From Bacteroidota bacterium (GTDB lineage Bacteria > Bacteroidota > Ignavibacteria > Ignavibacteriales > Ignavibacteriaceae): a stretch of 33,922 bases of DNA. This document shows positions 25,516-33,635 of this stretch, one piece after another. The DNA lies in contig JAJYDC010000026.1 in assembly GCA_021777835.1 (NCBI GenBank), forward strand, positions 1-33,922, in the 5' to 3' direction. The translations under genes were made by a program, and so were the position numbers. Numbering within the stretch: the first letter of the stretch is position 1; the number at the start of each line of letters is the position of its first letter. Below the pieces are notes generated by a model. That model saw nothing but the letters and a program-made list of their open reading frames with translations. It did no database searches and was not told the DNA's origin.

Positions 25516-26022
25516 TTATTCATTCGTAAACTGTCTTATTAATTCATCATTTGAGGGGAATCTGTCAATTAAATCTTTCCCATTTGCCAAATTAAAATCC
25601 TTAAAATCAAATCCTGGAGATACTGTACAGCCTATTAGAGAATAAGATGATTTGTCAATGACTTCAGCCGCAAACCAATTACCTCTTTCAATAGTGGTTT
25701 GGAACATTTCGCCTTTATTCAAGTCATTACCGAGGACAATTTCGCTAAGTCCTTTTGACTCCTTAAGGATATAAATTCTTACACTGCTTCCGTCATAAAA
25801 ATGCCAGAGTTCATCTGAATCTAATTTATGAAACTTGGATATTTGTCTGCCTTCAAGCAAAAAATAAATTGAAGTAGAAAAATTTCTATTCCCAGAATAC
25901 CTGCCCGGGAGATGCTCTGCAATATAAATTTCTCCAGCCCTATAAACTTCCTTGTAATATCCACCTTCAGGGTGAGGCTCAAGTTGAAGTTTGGTGATAT
26001 AATATGCTGCTTTTTCATTCAT
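25516..26022 (-). CDS. Cupin family protein (DUF985)
   Basis: This 168-residue protein is a single-domain beta-barrel cupin of the DUF985 type. The family opening LQLEPHPEGGYYKEVYR is clear, followed by STSIYFLL, the paired DELWHFYDGS with the likely metal or ligand histidine, a GNWFAAEV strand, and LIGCTVSPGFDFKDFNLA near the end. Some relatives bind sugar nucleotides, but the substrate is not known. The ATG at 26022 is preferred over one 48 bases upstream because the family homology begins just after it. It is divergent from the small gene at 26157. Its downstream region contains the sprA promoter candidate. Confidence 0.88.
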   Translation of the reverse strand: MNEKAAYYITKLQLEPHPEGGYYKEVYRAGEIYIAEHLPGRYSGNRNFSTSIYFLLEGRQISKFHKLDSDELWHFYDGSSVRIYILKESKGLSEIVLGNDLNKGEMFQTTIERGNWFAAEVIDKSSYSLIGCTVSPGFDFKDFNLANGKDLIDRFPSNDELIRQFTNE

Positions 26023-26156
26023 AATATAATCGTCTGAGTTAAAAATACATACAATCAGCTGCCATATCACAGCCGAAATTTTTCTCTTTCATATTTAATT
26101 CTACTTTAATTAAATTGCGAAAGGAGCGATAAATAATAAATAAAACCTTACTTAAT

Positions 26157-26426
26157 ATGAAAAAAGTATTCCTCGCAATTTTAATTCTCAGTCTTATAGT
26201 ATGGATTTCAATTAAAGTTAATTTACCGGCTTTTTTATACAATAAAGTTAACGCAATTACAGACTCCGGACCTTCCTTTACAACATTCATTAATAAAAAG
26301 CATTATCTCGTTAAGTCGATTGCAATTGATACTACGGCAAAAAAGAATAAACGCATGATCGAACTTGAGAAATTCCTGAATTATCAAAGTACTGCAGGTC
26401 AAACACTCCGCAAGGTTTTAAAATAA
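26157..26426 (+). CDS. Small membrane-anchored or secreted protein, function unknown
   Basis: This 89-residue protein has Lys-Lys at positions 2-3 and a hydrophobic segment from about 4 to 18 that could be a signal anchor. The remainder is basic (KKNKR near 70) and does not resemble a family I know. AAAGGAG lies 33 bases before the ATG, rather far to be its ribosome binding site. Support for a real gene comes from a strong terminator directly after the stop and from the lack of any other reading. It is divergent from the cupin gene and convergent with gltA. Confidence 0.6.
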   Translation: MKKVFLAILILSLIVWISIKVNLPAFLYNKVNAITDSGPSFTTFINKKHYLVKSIAIDTTAKKNKRMIELEKFLNYQSTAGQTLRKVLK

Positions 26427-26428
26427 GA

Positions 26429-26476
26429 AAAGCGCACATTCTTGAAATAAGTTGAATAGTGCGCTTTATTTTTTAT
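26429..26476. terminator. Bidirectional terminator between the small gene and gltA
   Basis: AAAGCGCAC (26429-26437) pairs with GTGCGCTTT (26459-26467), extended by ATTC/GAAT with one bulged A. On the plus strand TTTATTTTTT follows; on the minus strand TTTTCTTATTTT follows. It can therefore end both the small gene and the convergent citrate synthase gene. Confidence 0.88.
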
Positions 26477-26484
26477 ACTATATT

Positions 26485-27783
26485 CTATCTTTTTGCCAAA
26501 GGAACAAAGGAGCGTTTAGTCTCTCCGGTATAGATTTGCCTTGGGCGGTAAATCCTTGCGCCAGGAGTTTCGCGCATCTCTTTCCATTGAGCTATCCATC
26601 CGGGAAGTCTTCCGAGTGCAAACATTACTGTGAACATATTCGTTGGAATTCCCATTGCGCGGTATATTATGCCGCTATAGAAATCAACATTTGGATAGAG
26701 TTTGCGTTCAATAAAGAATTCATCTCTTAATGCTATCTCTTCAAGATTCTTAGCAATATCAAGCAGCGGATCATTTACGCCCATTTCTGCTAAGACCCTA
26801 TCTGCAGAGCCTTTTAGAATTTTAGCTCTTGGATCAAAATTCTTATAGACTCTATGACCAAAGCCCATCAGTTTGAACTTTGATTCTCTGTCCTTAGCGA
26901 GGGCAATGTATTTTTTATAGTCTCCGCCGTCGTTCTTTATTTTTTCAAGCATTTGAATTACCTGCTGGTTAGCGCCTCCGTGAAGCGGTCCCCATAGTGC
27001 GCAAATACCTGCTGATATTGAAGCAAATAAATTGGCTTCACTGCTTCCTACCATTCGTACAGTAGAGGTACTGCAGTTTTGTTCATGGTCTGCATGCAGA
27101 ATTAATAACAAATCCAAAGCTTCTTCGACGACTTTAGGAACTTCGTAGCTTTCGGACGGTACTGCAAACATCATGTGTAGCATATCAGCGCTATAGCTAA
27201 GGTCGTTTCTTGGATAAATATATGGTTGGCCAATTGATTTCTTATATGAAAAAGCGGCAATGGTTTTTAATTTTGCAAGTAGTCTTACTATATTCAGTTC
27301 AATGTCAGCACCATAACCTGCTTCAGGATAAAATGCAGTTAATGAACTAACCATAGCAGAAAGAATTCCCATCGGATGAGCAGTTGGCGGAAAACCTTCA
27401 AAGAATTTCTTCATGTCTTCATGTATCAAACTGTGGTGTGTTAATTGGAATTGAAATCTTTCTAGCTCAGCTTTATTAGGCAGATGTCCAAATATTAAAA
27501 GGAAGCTTACGTCAATAAAGTTAGATTTTTCAGCTAGTTCTTCAATTGGATATCCGCGGTAGCGAAGTATTCCTTTTTCTCCGTCAATAAAGGTAATTGC
27601 GCTTTGGCATGAGCCTGTATTCCCATAGCCGGAATCAAAAGTAATTGCGCCAGTCTTATTCCTTAACTGGGAGATATCGATTCCTACTTCTGATTCGGAA
27701 CCAATTGTAATTGGCAAGTCAAGCTCTTTATCATTTAGAAAAAGCTTGGCTTTATCGGTTAGAGTTAAATGTTCGTTATTCAT
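26485..27783 (-). CDS. gltA: Citrate synthase (type I)
   Basis: This 432-residue enzyme condenses acetyl-CoA and oxaloacetate to citrate in the cytosol. The catalytic residues H268 (GPLHGG), H310 (GFGHRVYK) and D367 (PNVDFYSG) are all present, with H233 in the HADHEQNCSTSTVR block. An N-terminal beta-strand domain (1-60) and length match the hexameric, E. coli-like type. GGGG at the end of the leader lies seven bases before the ATG. It stands alone on its strand, more than 500 bases from the efflux genes, and is 18 kb from the citrate lyase cluster. Type I enzymes are often inhibited by NADH; whether this one is cannot be read directly. Confidence 0.97.
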   Translation of the reverse strand: MNNEHLTLTDKAKLFLNDKELDLPITIGSESEVGIDISQLRNKTGAITFDSGYGNTGSCQSAITFIDGEKGILRYRGYPIEELAEKSNFIDVSFLLIFGHLPNKAELERFQFQLTHHSLIHEDMKKFFEGFPPTAHPMGILSAMVSSLTAFYPEAGYGADIELNIVRLLAKLKTIAAFSYKKSIGQPYIYPRNDLSYSADMLHMMFAVPSESYEVPKVVEEALDLLLILHADHEQNCSTSTVRMVGSSEANLFASISAGICALWGPLHGGANQQVIQMLEKIKNDGGDYKKYIALAKDRESKFKLMGFGHRVYKNFDPRAKILKGSADRVLAEMGVNDPLLDIAKNLEEIALRDEFFIERKLYPNVDFYSGIIYRAMGIPTNMFTVMFALGRLPGWIAQWKEMRETPGARIYRPRQIYTGETKRSFVPLAKR

Positions 27784-28297
27784 TTTAGTCCCCGGAAATT
27801 TGTATTTAATTTATTGTAATTAGAAAGTTCTTACAATCGCTTACTATGATAAAGCAAGAATAATTACTGCTGGTTGATTTACTCGATGGGCTCCTTTCTA
27901 TATTAAACTAATGAAAATATCATATTATATAAATGATTGAAACAACTTTGGGTAAAAATTAATACCAAGAGGAATAATAATCAACACAATTCTTATTATT
28001 CAGGTAGTTGAGGGTGTAGAATGATTATAAATAAGACACTAGGTTGGCTTTATACATCAGTCAGTTAGTAAATCATTTCTCGTATTGATAAGAAATTTTG
28101 AACCTGTATTTCAGTCGACCACCTAGGGAGCTTTCACCTCAATCCTCTCTCATCCGGGGAATGACGAATCAGAACCCAATACATTCTGACTATCCCCTGC
28201 CCTTATAATTCAAACTATTAGATATACTGTTACTACTTCATCATCAATGCAATCCTCAATTAAAAGGTTGATCCAAGATCATACAATAAACTGCAAA
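27784..28297. other. Long non-coding region upstream of gltA
   Basis: This 514-base stretch has no convincing gene. It holds the gltA leader with a weak stem TTGTAA/TTACAA (27814-27836), a TATGAT/TATAAT-rich stretch near 27915-27930 that may be its promoter on the minus strand, and the 3' region of the efflux operon. A 15-codon open stretch at 28021 is too short to support. A less AT-rich island at about 28115-28200 carries an imperfect stem-loop. Confidence 0.5.
28156..28197. terminator. Imperfect stem-loop after the RND pump gene
   Basis: GGGGA (28156-28160) pairs with TCCCC (28193-28197), and TCAGAA (28169-28174) with TTCTGA (28184-28189) inside it. The unpaired bulges are unequal. It lies about 100 bases after the pump gene stop and lacks a T run, so it may be a processed 3' end or another structured element, not a simple terminator. 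Confidence 0.35.
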
Positions 28298-31200
28298 TTA
28301 CATTTCTTCATTAAAATTACTTTTTTGAAAGCTACCGAAACGAAGTGACAAAGCAGGCAGGACAAGAAGATTTAAAAGAGTTGAAGTTGCAAGCCCGCCG
28401 AGAATAACGATTGCCAATGGTCCTTCTATTTCTTTTCCAGCAGAGCCGCTACCGATTGCTAAGGGTAATAATCCCAAACCGGTTACCAAAGCTGTCATTA
28501 ATATTGGTACAAGTCTTTCAGATGCGCCTAATATTGCGGTCTCTAAATTCCATTCTTTGCCTTCAAACCTTACCAAATGTTCATAATGAGAGATCAGCAT
28601 AAGTGAATTACGCATTGTTATCCCGAATAATGTAATGAATCCAACCATAGAGCCAAGGCTCATTTGTCCGCCGGTTAAAAGTATAGCAATCATTCCCCCG
28701 ACAAAGGCAAAAGGTAAATTTGACAAAACGAGAAAAAGGTTTCTCAAATTCTTAAGTGCTATAAAAAGTAGTAAAATAATACCAACCCCGGCAATTACAG
28801 AATAGACAAGTAATTCTCTTCTTGACTTTGCTTGAGCTGCCGCCGTCCCTCCGAATTCAATATAGGTGCCTCCGGGAAATTTGATAGACGACTCTATCTT
28901 TTTCTTTGCGTTTTTGACAAATGAGACAACATCTGTTCCCTTAACATTACAAGTAATAGTCTGTACTCGCCTGGCTCCGTTATGAAGTATAATATATCTT
29001 CCCGAAGCTTCATATACATCTGCAAGCTGGCTTAACTTAACATAAACTCCGCTTGAATTTTTCAAAAGAAGATTTGAAACATTACTAACAGAGTTCCGGT
29101 CTTTAGGATCTAAAATTGTTGATACGGTAAAAACTTGATTTCCATCATAGACTTGCCCAACATCAGTTCCTTGATAAGCCGTTTGCACTGCATCTAGAAC
29201 ATCCTTTGAATCGAATCCCCATCGCTGTAGATCATCCTTTCGCAAATTTATAGTAAGCTGCGGCATTCCCGGAGGAGATTGAATTTGTACATCAACCGCA
29301 CCCCGAACTTTTGAAAGTATACTAGATGTTTCTTGCGCAAGATTATCCAAAGAGTTAAGGTCATTTCCATAAATATTTAAGACGACGGAAGAAGTATAGC
29401 CTGAAAGTGTCTCTTCCATTCTTTCAGTAAGGAAAGTGTTTACACCAATATTAGCTCCGACAAAAGAATCGAGAGTTTTTCTAATCTCTAGCTGAGCCCC
29501 TTCGATCTGCTCGCTGCTTAAAGGCTTTAATTGAATTTCAAACTCGCTATAATTCGTCCCCCATGTATCATCGCCTTTTTCGGCACGACCTATACGCTGG
29601 GCAACTGTTTGAATAAAAGGCAGCTTCATAAGGGCCGCAGAAACTTTTTCACCAAGCTCGGCTGATTCATTTATTGATGTTCCAGGCGCCAAGGAAACAT
29701 GAGCAATAAAATGACCTTCCTTTAGTTCCGGGATAAAGCTTTCTCCAAAGAATGGCAATACTGCAAATCCAACAATTGTAATAATAATTACTGCAATAAT
29801 TACTTTCCCGGAATTCTGTTCTACATTGTTTAGAATATTTTTGTATTTACTCTTTAGCCAAAGTACCACTTGAGATTCTTTGCGACCAACAATTTTCTGA
29901 TTTCCGAGTAAAACCAGACTTAACGCCGGAGTTACAGTTAGAGCTACAAGAAGCGAAGCAAGGACAGAAAATATATAAGCTAATCCAAGCGGAGAAAAAA
30001 GTTTTCCTGCAACGCCGGATAATGTTAATATGGGAATGAAGACTAGTACTACCGCAAAGGTAGCATAGATAACAGCAGTACGTACTTCAAGAGAAGCTTC
30101 AAGCGTTACACGAAAGATAGATTTGTGATTTCCTTGAGCACGGTTTTCCTTCAATCTTCTTAAAATATTTTCAACATCAATTACCGCGTCATCAACAACC
30201 TCTCCGATTGCAATTGCCAGGCCGCCGAGTGTCATTGTGTTTAGTGTTATTCCTAAAGACTGTAATACCACAATTCCCGCTAGCAGTGAAAGTGGGATTG
30301 CGGTACATGATATTGCCGCTGTTCTAAAATTGAAAAGGAATAGCAGTAATACCAGAATTACCAACACAGCGCCTAAGATTAATGAGCCTTCAATATTGCT
30401 GAGGGCTGTATGGATAAAATCTGCAGGACGAAATAGTTTTATTAAATTAATATTCTCGGACTTTAACGCCGGCTGCATATTACTTAATGCTGCTTCAACA
30501 TTTTTAGTAACCTCAAGAGTGTTAGTCCCATACTGCCCGTATATCATCATCATTACGCCGGGTTTGCCCTCAATAGTTGCGCCGCCTATAGGAGGTTCGG
30601 GTGCTATCAGAACATTCGCTACATCGGCAAGTGTAATGTTCTGATTACTTCCGTGAAGTATGACAGTCTTCCCTAAGTCTGCTGCTGTTAAAGATTGCCC
30701 TTCTGTTTGAAGTACAATCCGCTGATTATTATTTTCAATGAAGCCTGAGCCTTCAACAGCAGTAGCGCGTTTGGCTGCAGACAGGACTTCTTCAATTGAT
30801 AGGTTATATTTAATTAATCTATCAGGATGAACTTGAATTTGGAATTGTTTTACATCGCCGCCGAACACAGTAACGTTTGCAACTCCGGATACAGAAAGCA
30901 GTCTTCGCCTTAAAACCCAATCTGAAAAGGTTCTAAGCTGCATCGGAGTTTTGCTGTTAGAAGTTAATCCGATAACAAGAGTAAGTCCAGTTGAAGGAAC
31001 GAGAGGAGTCATCTCCGGCTGCTTAACTCCAACAGGCAATTGACCTGCTAAGGTTGAGAGACGTTCGGTTACAAACTGACGATCAATATATATATTGCTT
31101 CCTTCCTTAAAAGTAGCGGTAACAACAGAAATACCTTGAATTGACTTTGACCGAAGAGAAGAGATACCGACAATACCGTTAACAGCATTTTCAATTGGCT

Positions 31201-31417
31201 GCGTAACAAGAACTTCAACTTGTTCAGGCGAGAGTCCGGGGGCTTCTGTTTGAATGACTGCTTGAGGCGGCGCAAATTCCGGGAATACTCCGAACTTCGC
31301 TTGAGTTAGTGTATAAATTCCATAGCCTGCAAACAAAAGGCTTATTGCAATTATGATTCCCCGAAAACGAAGCGAGAATCGGACGATAGAGTATAATAAA
31401 CCGCGTTCCTCAATCAT
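28298..31417 (-). CDS. RND efflux pump, CzcA/CusA-related
   Basis: At 1039 residues this is a full RND inner-membrane pump: a first membrane helix at about 20-40, a large periplasmic porter loop, helices 2-6 around 345-510, a second porter loop, and helices 8-12 near the C terminus. GxxVDDAVIDVEN near residue 407 carries the paired aspartates of the proton relay, as in AcrB-type pumps; the CzcA signature has VDG there. The repeated FPEFAPPQAVIQTEAPGLS N-terminal pattern is common in metal-type pumps, so the substrate is open. The ATG at 31417 overlaps the adaptor stop by 8 bases; a GTG at 31429 is an alternative. No TolC-type channel is adjacent. Confidence 0.88.
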   Translation of the reverse strand: MIEERGLLYSIVRFSLRFRGIIIAISLLFAGYGIYTLTQAKFGVFPEFAPPQAVIQTEAPGLSPEQVEVLVTQPIENAVNGIVGISSLRSKSIQGISVVTATFKEGSNIYIDRQFVTERLSTLAGQLPVGVKQPEMTPLVPSTGLTLVIGLTSNSKTPMQLRTFSDWVLRRRLLSVSGVANVTVFGGDVKQFQIQVHPDRLIKYNLSIEEVLSAAKRATAVEGSGFIENNNQRIVLQTEGQSLTAADLGKTVILHGSNQNITLADVANVLIAPEPPIGGATIEGKPGVMMMIYGQYGTNTLEVTKNVEAALSNMQPALKSENINLIKLFRPADFIHTALSNIEGSLILGAVLVILVLLLFLFNFRTAAISCTAIPLSLLAGIVVLQSLGITLNTMTLGGLAIAIGEVVDDAVIDVENILRRLKENRAQGNHKSIFRVTLEASLEVRTAVIYATFAVVLVFIPILTLSGVAGKLFSPLGLAYIFSVLASLLVALTVTPALSLVLLGNQKIVGRKESQVVLWLKSKYKNILNNVEQNSGKVIIAVIIITIVGFAVLPFFGESFIPELKEGHFIAHVSLAPGTSINESAELGEKVSAALMKLPFIQTVAQRIGRAEKGDDTWGTNYSEFEIQLKPLSSEQIEGAQLEIRKTLDSFVGANIGVNTFLTERMEETLSGYTSSVVLNIYGNDLNSLDNLAQETSSILSKVRGAVDVQIQSPPGMPQLTINLRKDDLQRWGFDSKDVLDAVQTAYQGTDVGQVYDGNQVFTVSTILDPKDRNSVSNVSNLLLKNSSGVYVKLSQLADVYEASGRYIILHNGARRVQTITCNVKGTDVVSFVKNAKKKIESSIKFPGGTYIEFGGTAAAQAKSRRELLVYSVIAGVGIILLLFIALKNLRNLFLVLSNLPFAFVGGMIAILLTGGQMSLGSMVGFITLFGITMRNSLMLISHYEHLVRFEGKEWNLETAILGASERLVPILMTALVTGLGLLPLAIGSGSAGKEIEGPLAIVILGGLATSTLLNLLVLPALSLRFGSFQKSNFNEEM

Positions 31418-32489
31418 CGTCGCCCGCACTGCTTTGCTTGCTACCGGCTGGAGTTAATTCTTCGGACAGCAAAAGCTGCGCGCCATTTATTACAACAGTT
31501 ACTCCCGGATTTATTACACCATTATTTCCGGGAATAAAGAATCCATCGTTAACGGCATTATCGGTATCAATTTCAATTCGGACAAATTTATTAGGAAACT
31601 GCTCAATGTATACCCATGCTTTACCTTTATACCAAATAATTGATGAAGCCGGAACTATTACTCCTGTTAAATTGTTTCCAATAGGCAGAAATGCCTTTAC
31701 ATTCATACCGCCGCTTAAAGAAGCGTCCGAGGTAATATAATATAAAGTTTTTGTTTGGAACTGTGCATTAGCAAGGTGACCGGCTGAAATAAATCTGCAA
31801 GAAATTCTATTACCGGTACCGGAAGGAGATTGAATAAAAACACGAGCCGGAGTTTTAATATTCATTTCATAAGGCGGCAAAGATATTTGTATAAGTATGT
31901 CCTTAAGCTCCAGCAGGCGCTTTAAAGAAGAAGAACCGCTGAATATCCAATTGGAAAGATTATTACCCCATTGTTCAAGTATTAAACTTTTTTGACTGCT
32001 TAAATTTGACAACGCGGAATTGATATCGGCTTTATCGGATAAAAGGGCAGACTGCGAAGCCTGGAATTCCTGTTCGCTGGCAAGGTTCTTTTCATATAGG
32101 CTTTTTGCTCGATCATAATTTTCCTGAGAAATTAAAAGACTTTCTTTTGACTTCGCTAATTGAGCTTTGTAAGCCTCATAGTTTTGAACGTCCTTTGATA
32201 GATCCTGGATAGAGACTACGGAGCCGTAGGCATCCAATTGAGCTTGATGTAATGTTTGTATTAATTTTGTCGTTGTTATCCCCGAGTTAGCCTGTTCGGA
32301 AGGGCTTAGATTTATAGTTGTAATTCCATTTTCAACTTGAACGCGTGAAGAAACGCTGAGAGAATCCTTTTCACCGGCTTTTTCCGGTTTAGTATTTTGA
32401 CTTTGAAATAAATACCAGGCAGCAGAAGACAATAAGATTAATGTAGCAATTGAAGAGACAGCTATTTTTAATTTTTTAATATTTAACAT
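31410..32489 (-). CDS. RND efflux membrane fusion (adaptor) protein
   Basis: This 359-residue periplasmic adaptor links the pump to an outer-membrane channel. It starts with a membrane anchor (KKLKIAVSSIATLILLSSA), followed by a low-complexity charged linker. An alpha-helical hairpin around 105-165, with the heptad-rich AKSLYEKNLASEQEFQAS part, is the coiled coil, and a beta-barrel and membrane-proximal domain (about 185-335) follows, with the IVPASSIIWYKGKAWVYI strand pair. The C-terminal tail ends in DDD with no His-rich metal site. The gene overlaps the pump gene by 8 bases, so the two are coupled. The first half of the lipoyl domain is short, as in many CzcB-like adaptors. Confidence 0.85.
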   Translation of the reverse strand: MLNIKKLKIAVSSIATLILLSSAAWYLFQSQNTKPEKAGEKDSLSVSSRVQVENGITTINLSPSEQANSGITTTKLIQTLHQAQLDAYGSVVSIQDLSKDVQNYEAYKAQLAKSKESLLISQENYDRAKSLYEKNLASEQEFQASQSALLSDKADINSALSNLSSQKSLILEQWGNNLSNWIFSGSSSLKRLLELKDILIQISLPPYEMNIKTPARVFIQSPSGTGNRISCRFISAGHLANAQFQTKTLYYITSDASLSGGMNVKAFLPIGNNLTGVIVPASSIIWYKGKAWVYIEQFPNKFVRIEIDTDNAVNDGFFIPGNNGVINPGVTVVINGAQLLLSEELTPAGSKQSSAGDDD

Positions 32490-32599
32490 CTGAAAATTCT
32501 TTTCGTTGAAATTATTTAATAAAAACAGTTAGCAAATACCGTATATCAAACCGGGCTGGTTATTTTTTAGTATTTTGAACAAAGCGGGAAAGGTAATTT

Positions 32600-32926
32600 T
32601 CAAATGCGGAGTACGGAGATATCTATATATATTTTTTTGCGAAAGAATTGCGGTAAAAATTTTAGGTGGTAAGTATATAACGAATCAAAACAGATATTCC
32701 AATAATTGTTAGGAGTTAATAGAAATAGATCTGGCAAGAAATTTTTGTTATAATTATTCTCCTGCTTATCGATTAAGGTTTTTATATAAGCATTAGAAGT
32801 CTCAACAAAAGAATGATTTTCTGTGTTATAATTTTGCTCAGATTCTTTTGCATCCAATTCATTTGTAGAAGCAAAAAAGAGAGCTATGAGAACAATTATT
32901 AAATATTTAGTTTTGTTAGATTTCAT
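32600..32926 (-). CDS. Small secreted protein, function unknown
   Basis: This predicted 108-residue protein has a typical signal peptide (KSNKTKYLIIVLIALFFAS, then a likely cleavage before KESEQN). The mature part is Asn/Tyr-rich and ends in an aromatic and basic stretch. I recognise no family. An ATG 51 bases upstream is possible but would spoil the signal peptide. It lies 110 bases upstream of the adaptor gene on the same strand, so it could be the first gene of the efflux unit or an unrelated accessory gene. Confidence 0.5.
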   Translation of the reverse strand: MKSNKTKYLIIVLIALFFASTNELDAKESEQNYNTENHSFVETSNAYIKTLIDKQENNYNKNFLPDLFLLTPNNYWNICFDSLYTYHLKFLPQFFRKKIYIDISVLRI

Positions 32927-33072
32927 ACACAGGTAAATATAGGGAATTCTATAAAATAGTGCTGTTATGTTTATCAACTATCATCCCGGATGCTCGGTTT
33001 ATCTGAGAAATAAACCTGCTGCAATTTAATTTTCATTCCGGTAGTCTCTTATGAAGATTATAATTAAGTTGG

Positions 33073-33303
33073 TTAAATTGCGGCAGACAGTTTGAGTATG
33101 TCTCTTAATTCATCTATATCGACAAAATCTTCTGAATCATTATCAATAACTAGTATGTCCGGATGAAAGGATTTTAGTTTTACAATAAAATCTGATTTCT
33201 TGTTTATCTCTCCTATTACTGAAATGTATTCAATTTCCTTTATAATAGACTTGAAACCTTCCCATTGCAAATAAGACGGTGAAGCTAATACAATTTTTAT
33301 CAT
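33073..33303 (-). pseudogene. Truncated, degenerate response-regulator receiver domain
   Basis: The 76 residues resemble the first half of a NarL/LuxR-type receiver: IKIVLA, a helix with EGFKSII, ISVIGEI, and HPDILVIDND with D54 where the phosphoacceptor would be. The acidic pair after the first strand is replaced by S8-P9, and the reading stops after the third strand. No receiver remainder or HTH output domain can be read in any frame downstream. It is probably a decayed fragment, though a short stand-alone protein cannot be excluded. Confidence 0.55.
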
Positions 33304-33635
33304 TATTGCTTCTAATATCTTCTATTATTATTAAGATTGAATATACATAAGGAATATATCATCAACAAGTTATCTGCAAACCAAAACGGTAATTAGCGGG
33401 CTCTCGTCGTATAATATGGTAAATCATTTCCCAAGTTTTCTTTGGCTAACTTATTTATACGCAATGCGTGTACGTGTTGGGTCATAATAAAAGGTAACCG
33501 AAAGATTATAAAAAAATATGTTAATAAACAGGTTCATAATAAGGTAAAATTATAAAAATAATTTAATAATAATCGTTTCTTTCTTTTTTTGTTACTTTTT
33601 TTCTTTCTTTGTTGATAAGTGGATAACTCAAAAAT
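33304..33635. other. AT-rich non-coding region near the transposase end
   Basis: No gene is seen in these 332 bases. A compact dyad ACGCA-A-TGCGT is centred near 33465, between GGCTAAC and GTTGGGT. The segment 33560-33610 is a long T-rich tract on the plus strand, with TTGATAAGTGGATAA immediately after. The region may contain the end of the transposon whose transposase lies at the right edge, but no terminal inverted repeat could be matched because the other end is outside the window. Confidence 0.45.

Noticed and set aside
28021-28068. A 15-codon open stretch with a GAGG upstream, a possible leader peptide
   Set aside because: It points away from gltA and has no attenuator-like partner or codon run. 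Too short to support.
33034-33060. Possible continuation of the truncated receiver in another frame
   Set aside because: All three frames were read beyond the stop; none resembles the second half of a receiver or an HTH domain.
33361-33626. DnaA-box-like sequences (AGTGGATAA at 33618-33626, TTATCTGCA at 33370-33378) in AT-rich DNA, suggesting an origin
   Set aside because: Only one box has 8 of 9 matches, the others are weaker, and no dnaA, dnaN or gidA gene is near. A GC-skew plot of the whole genome would decide.
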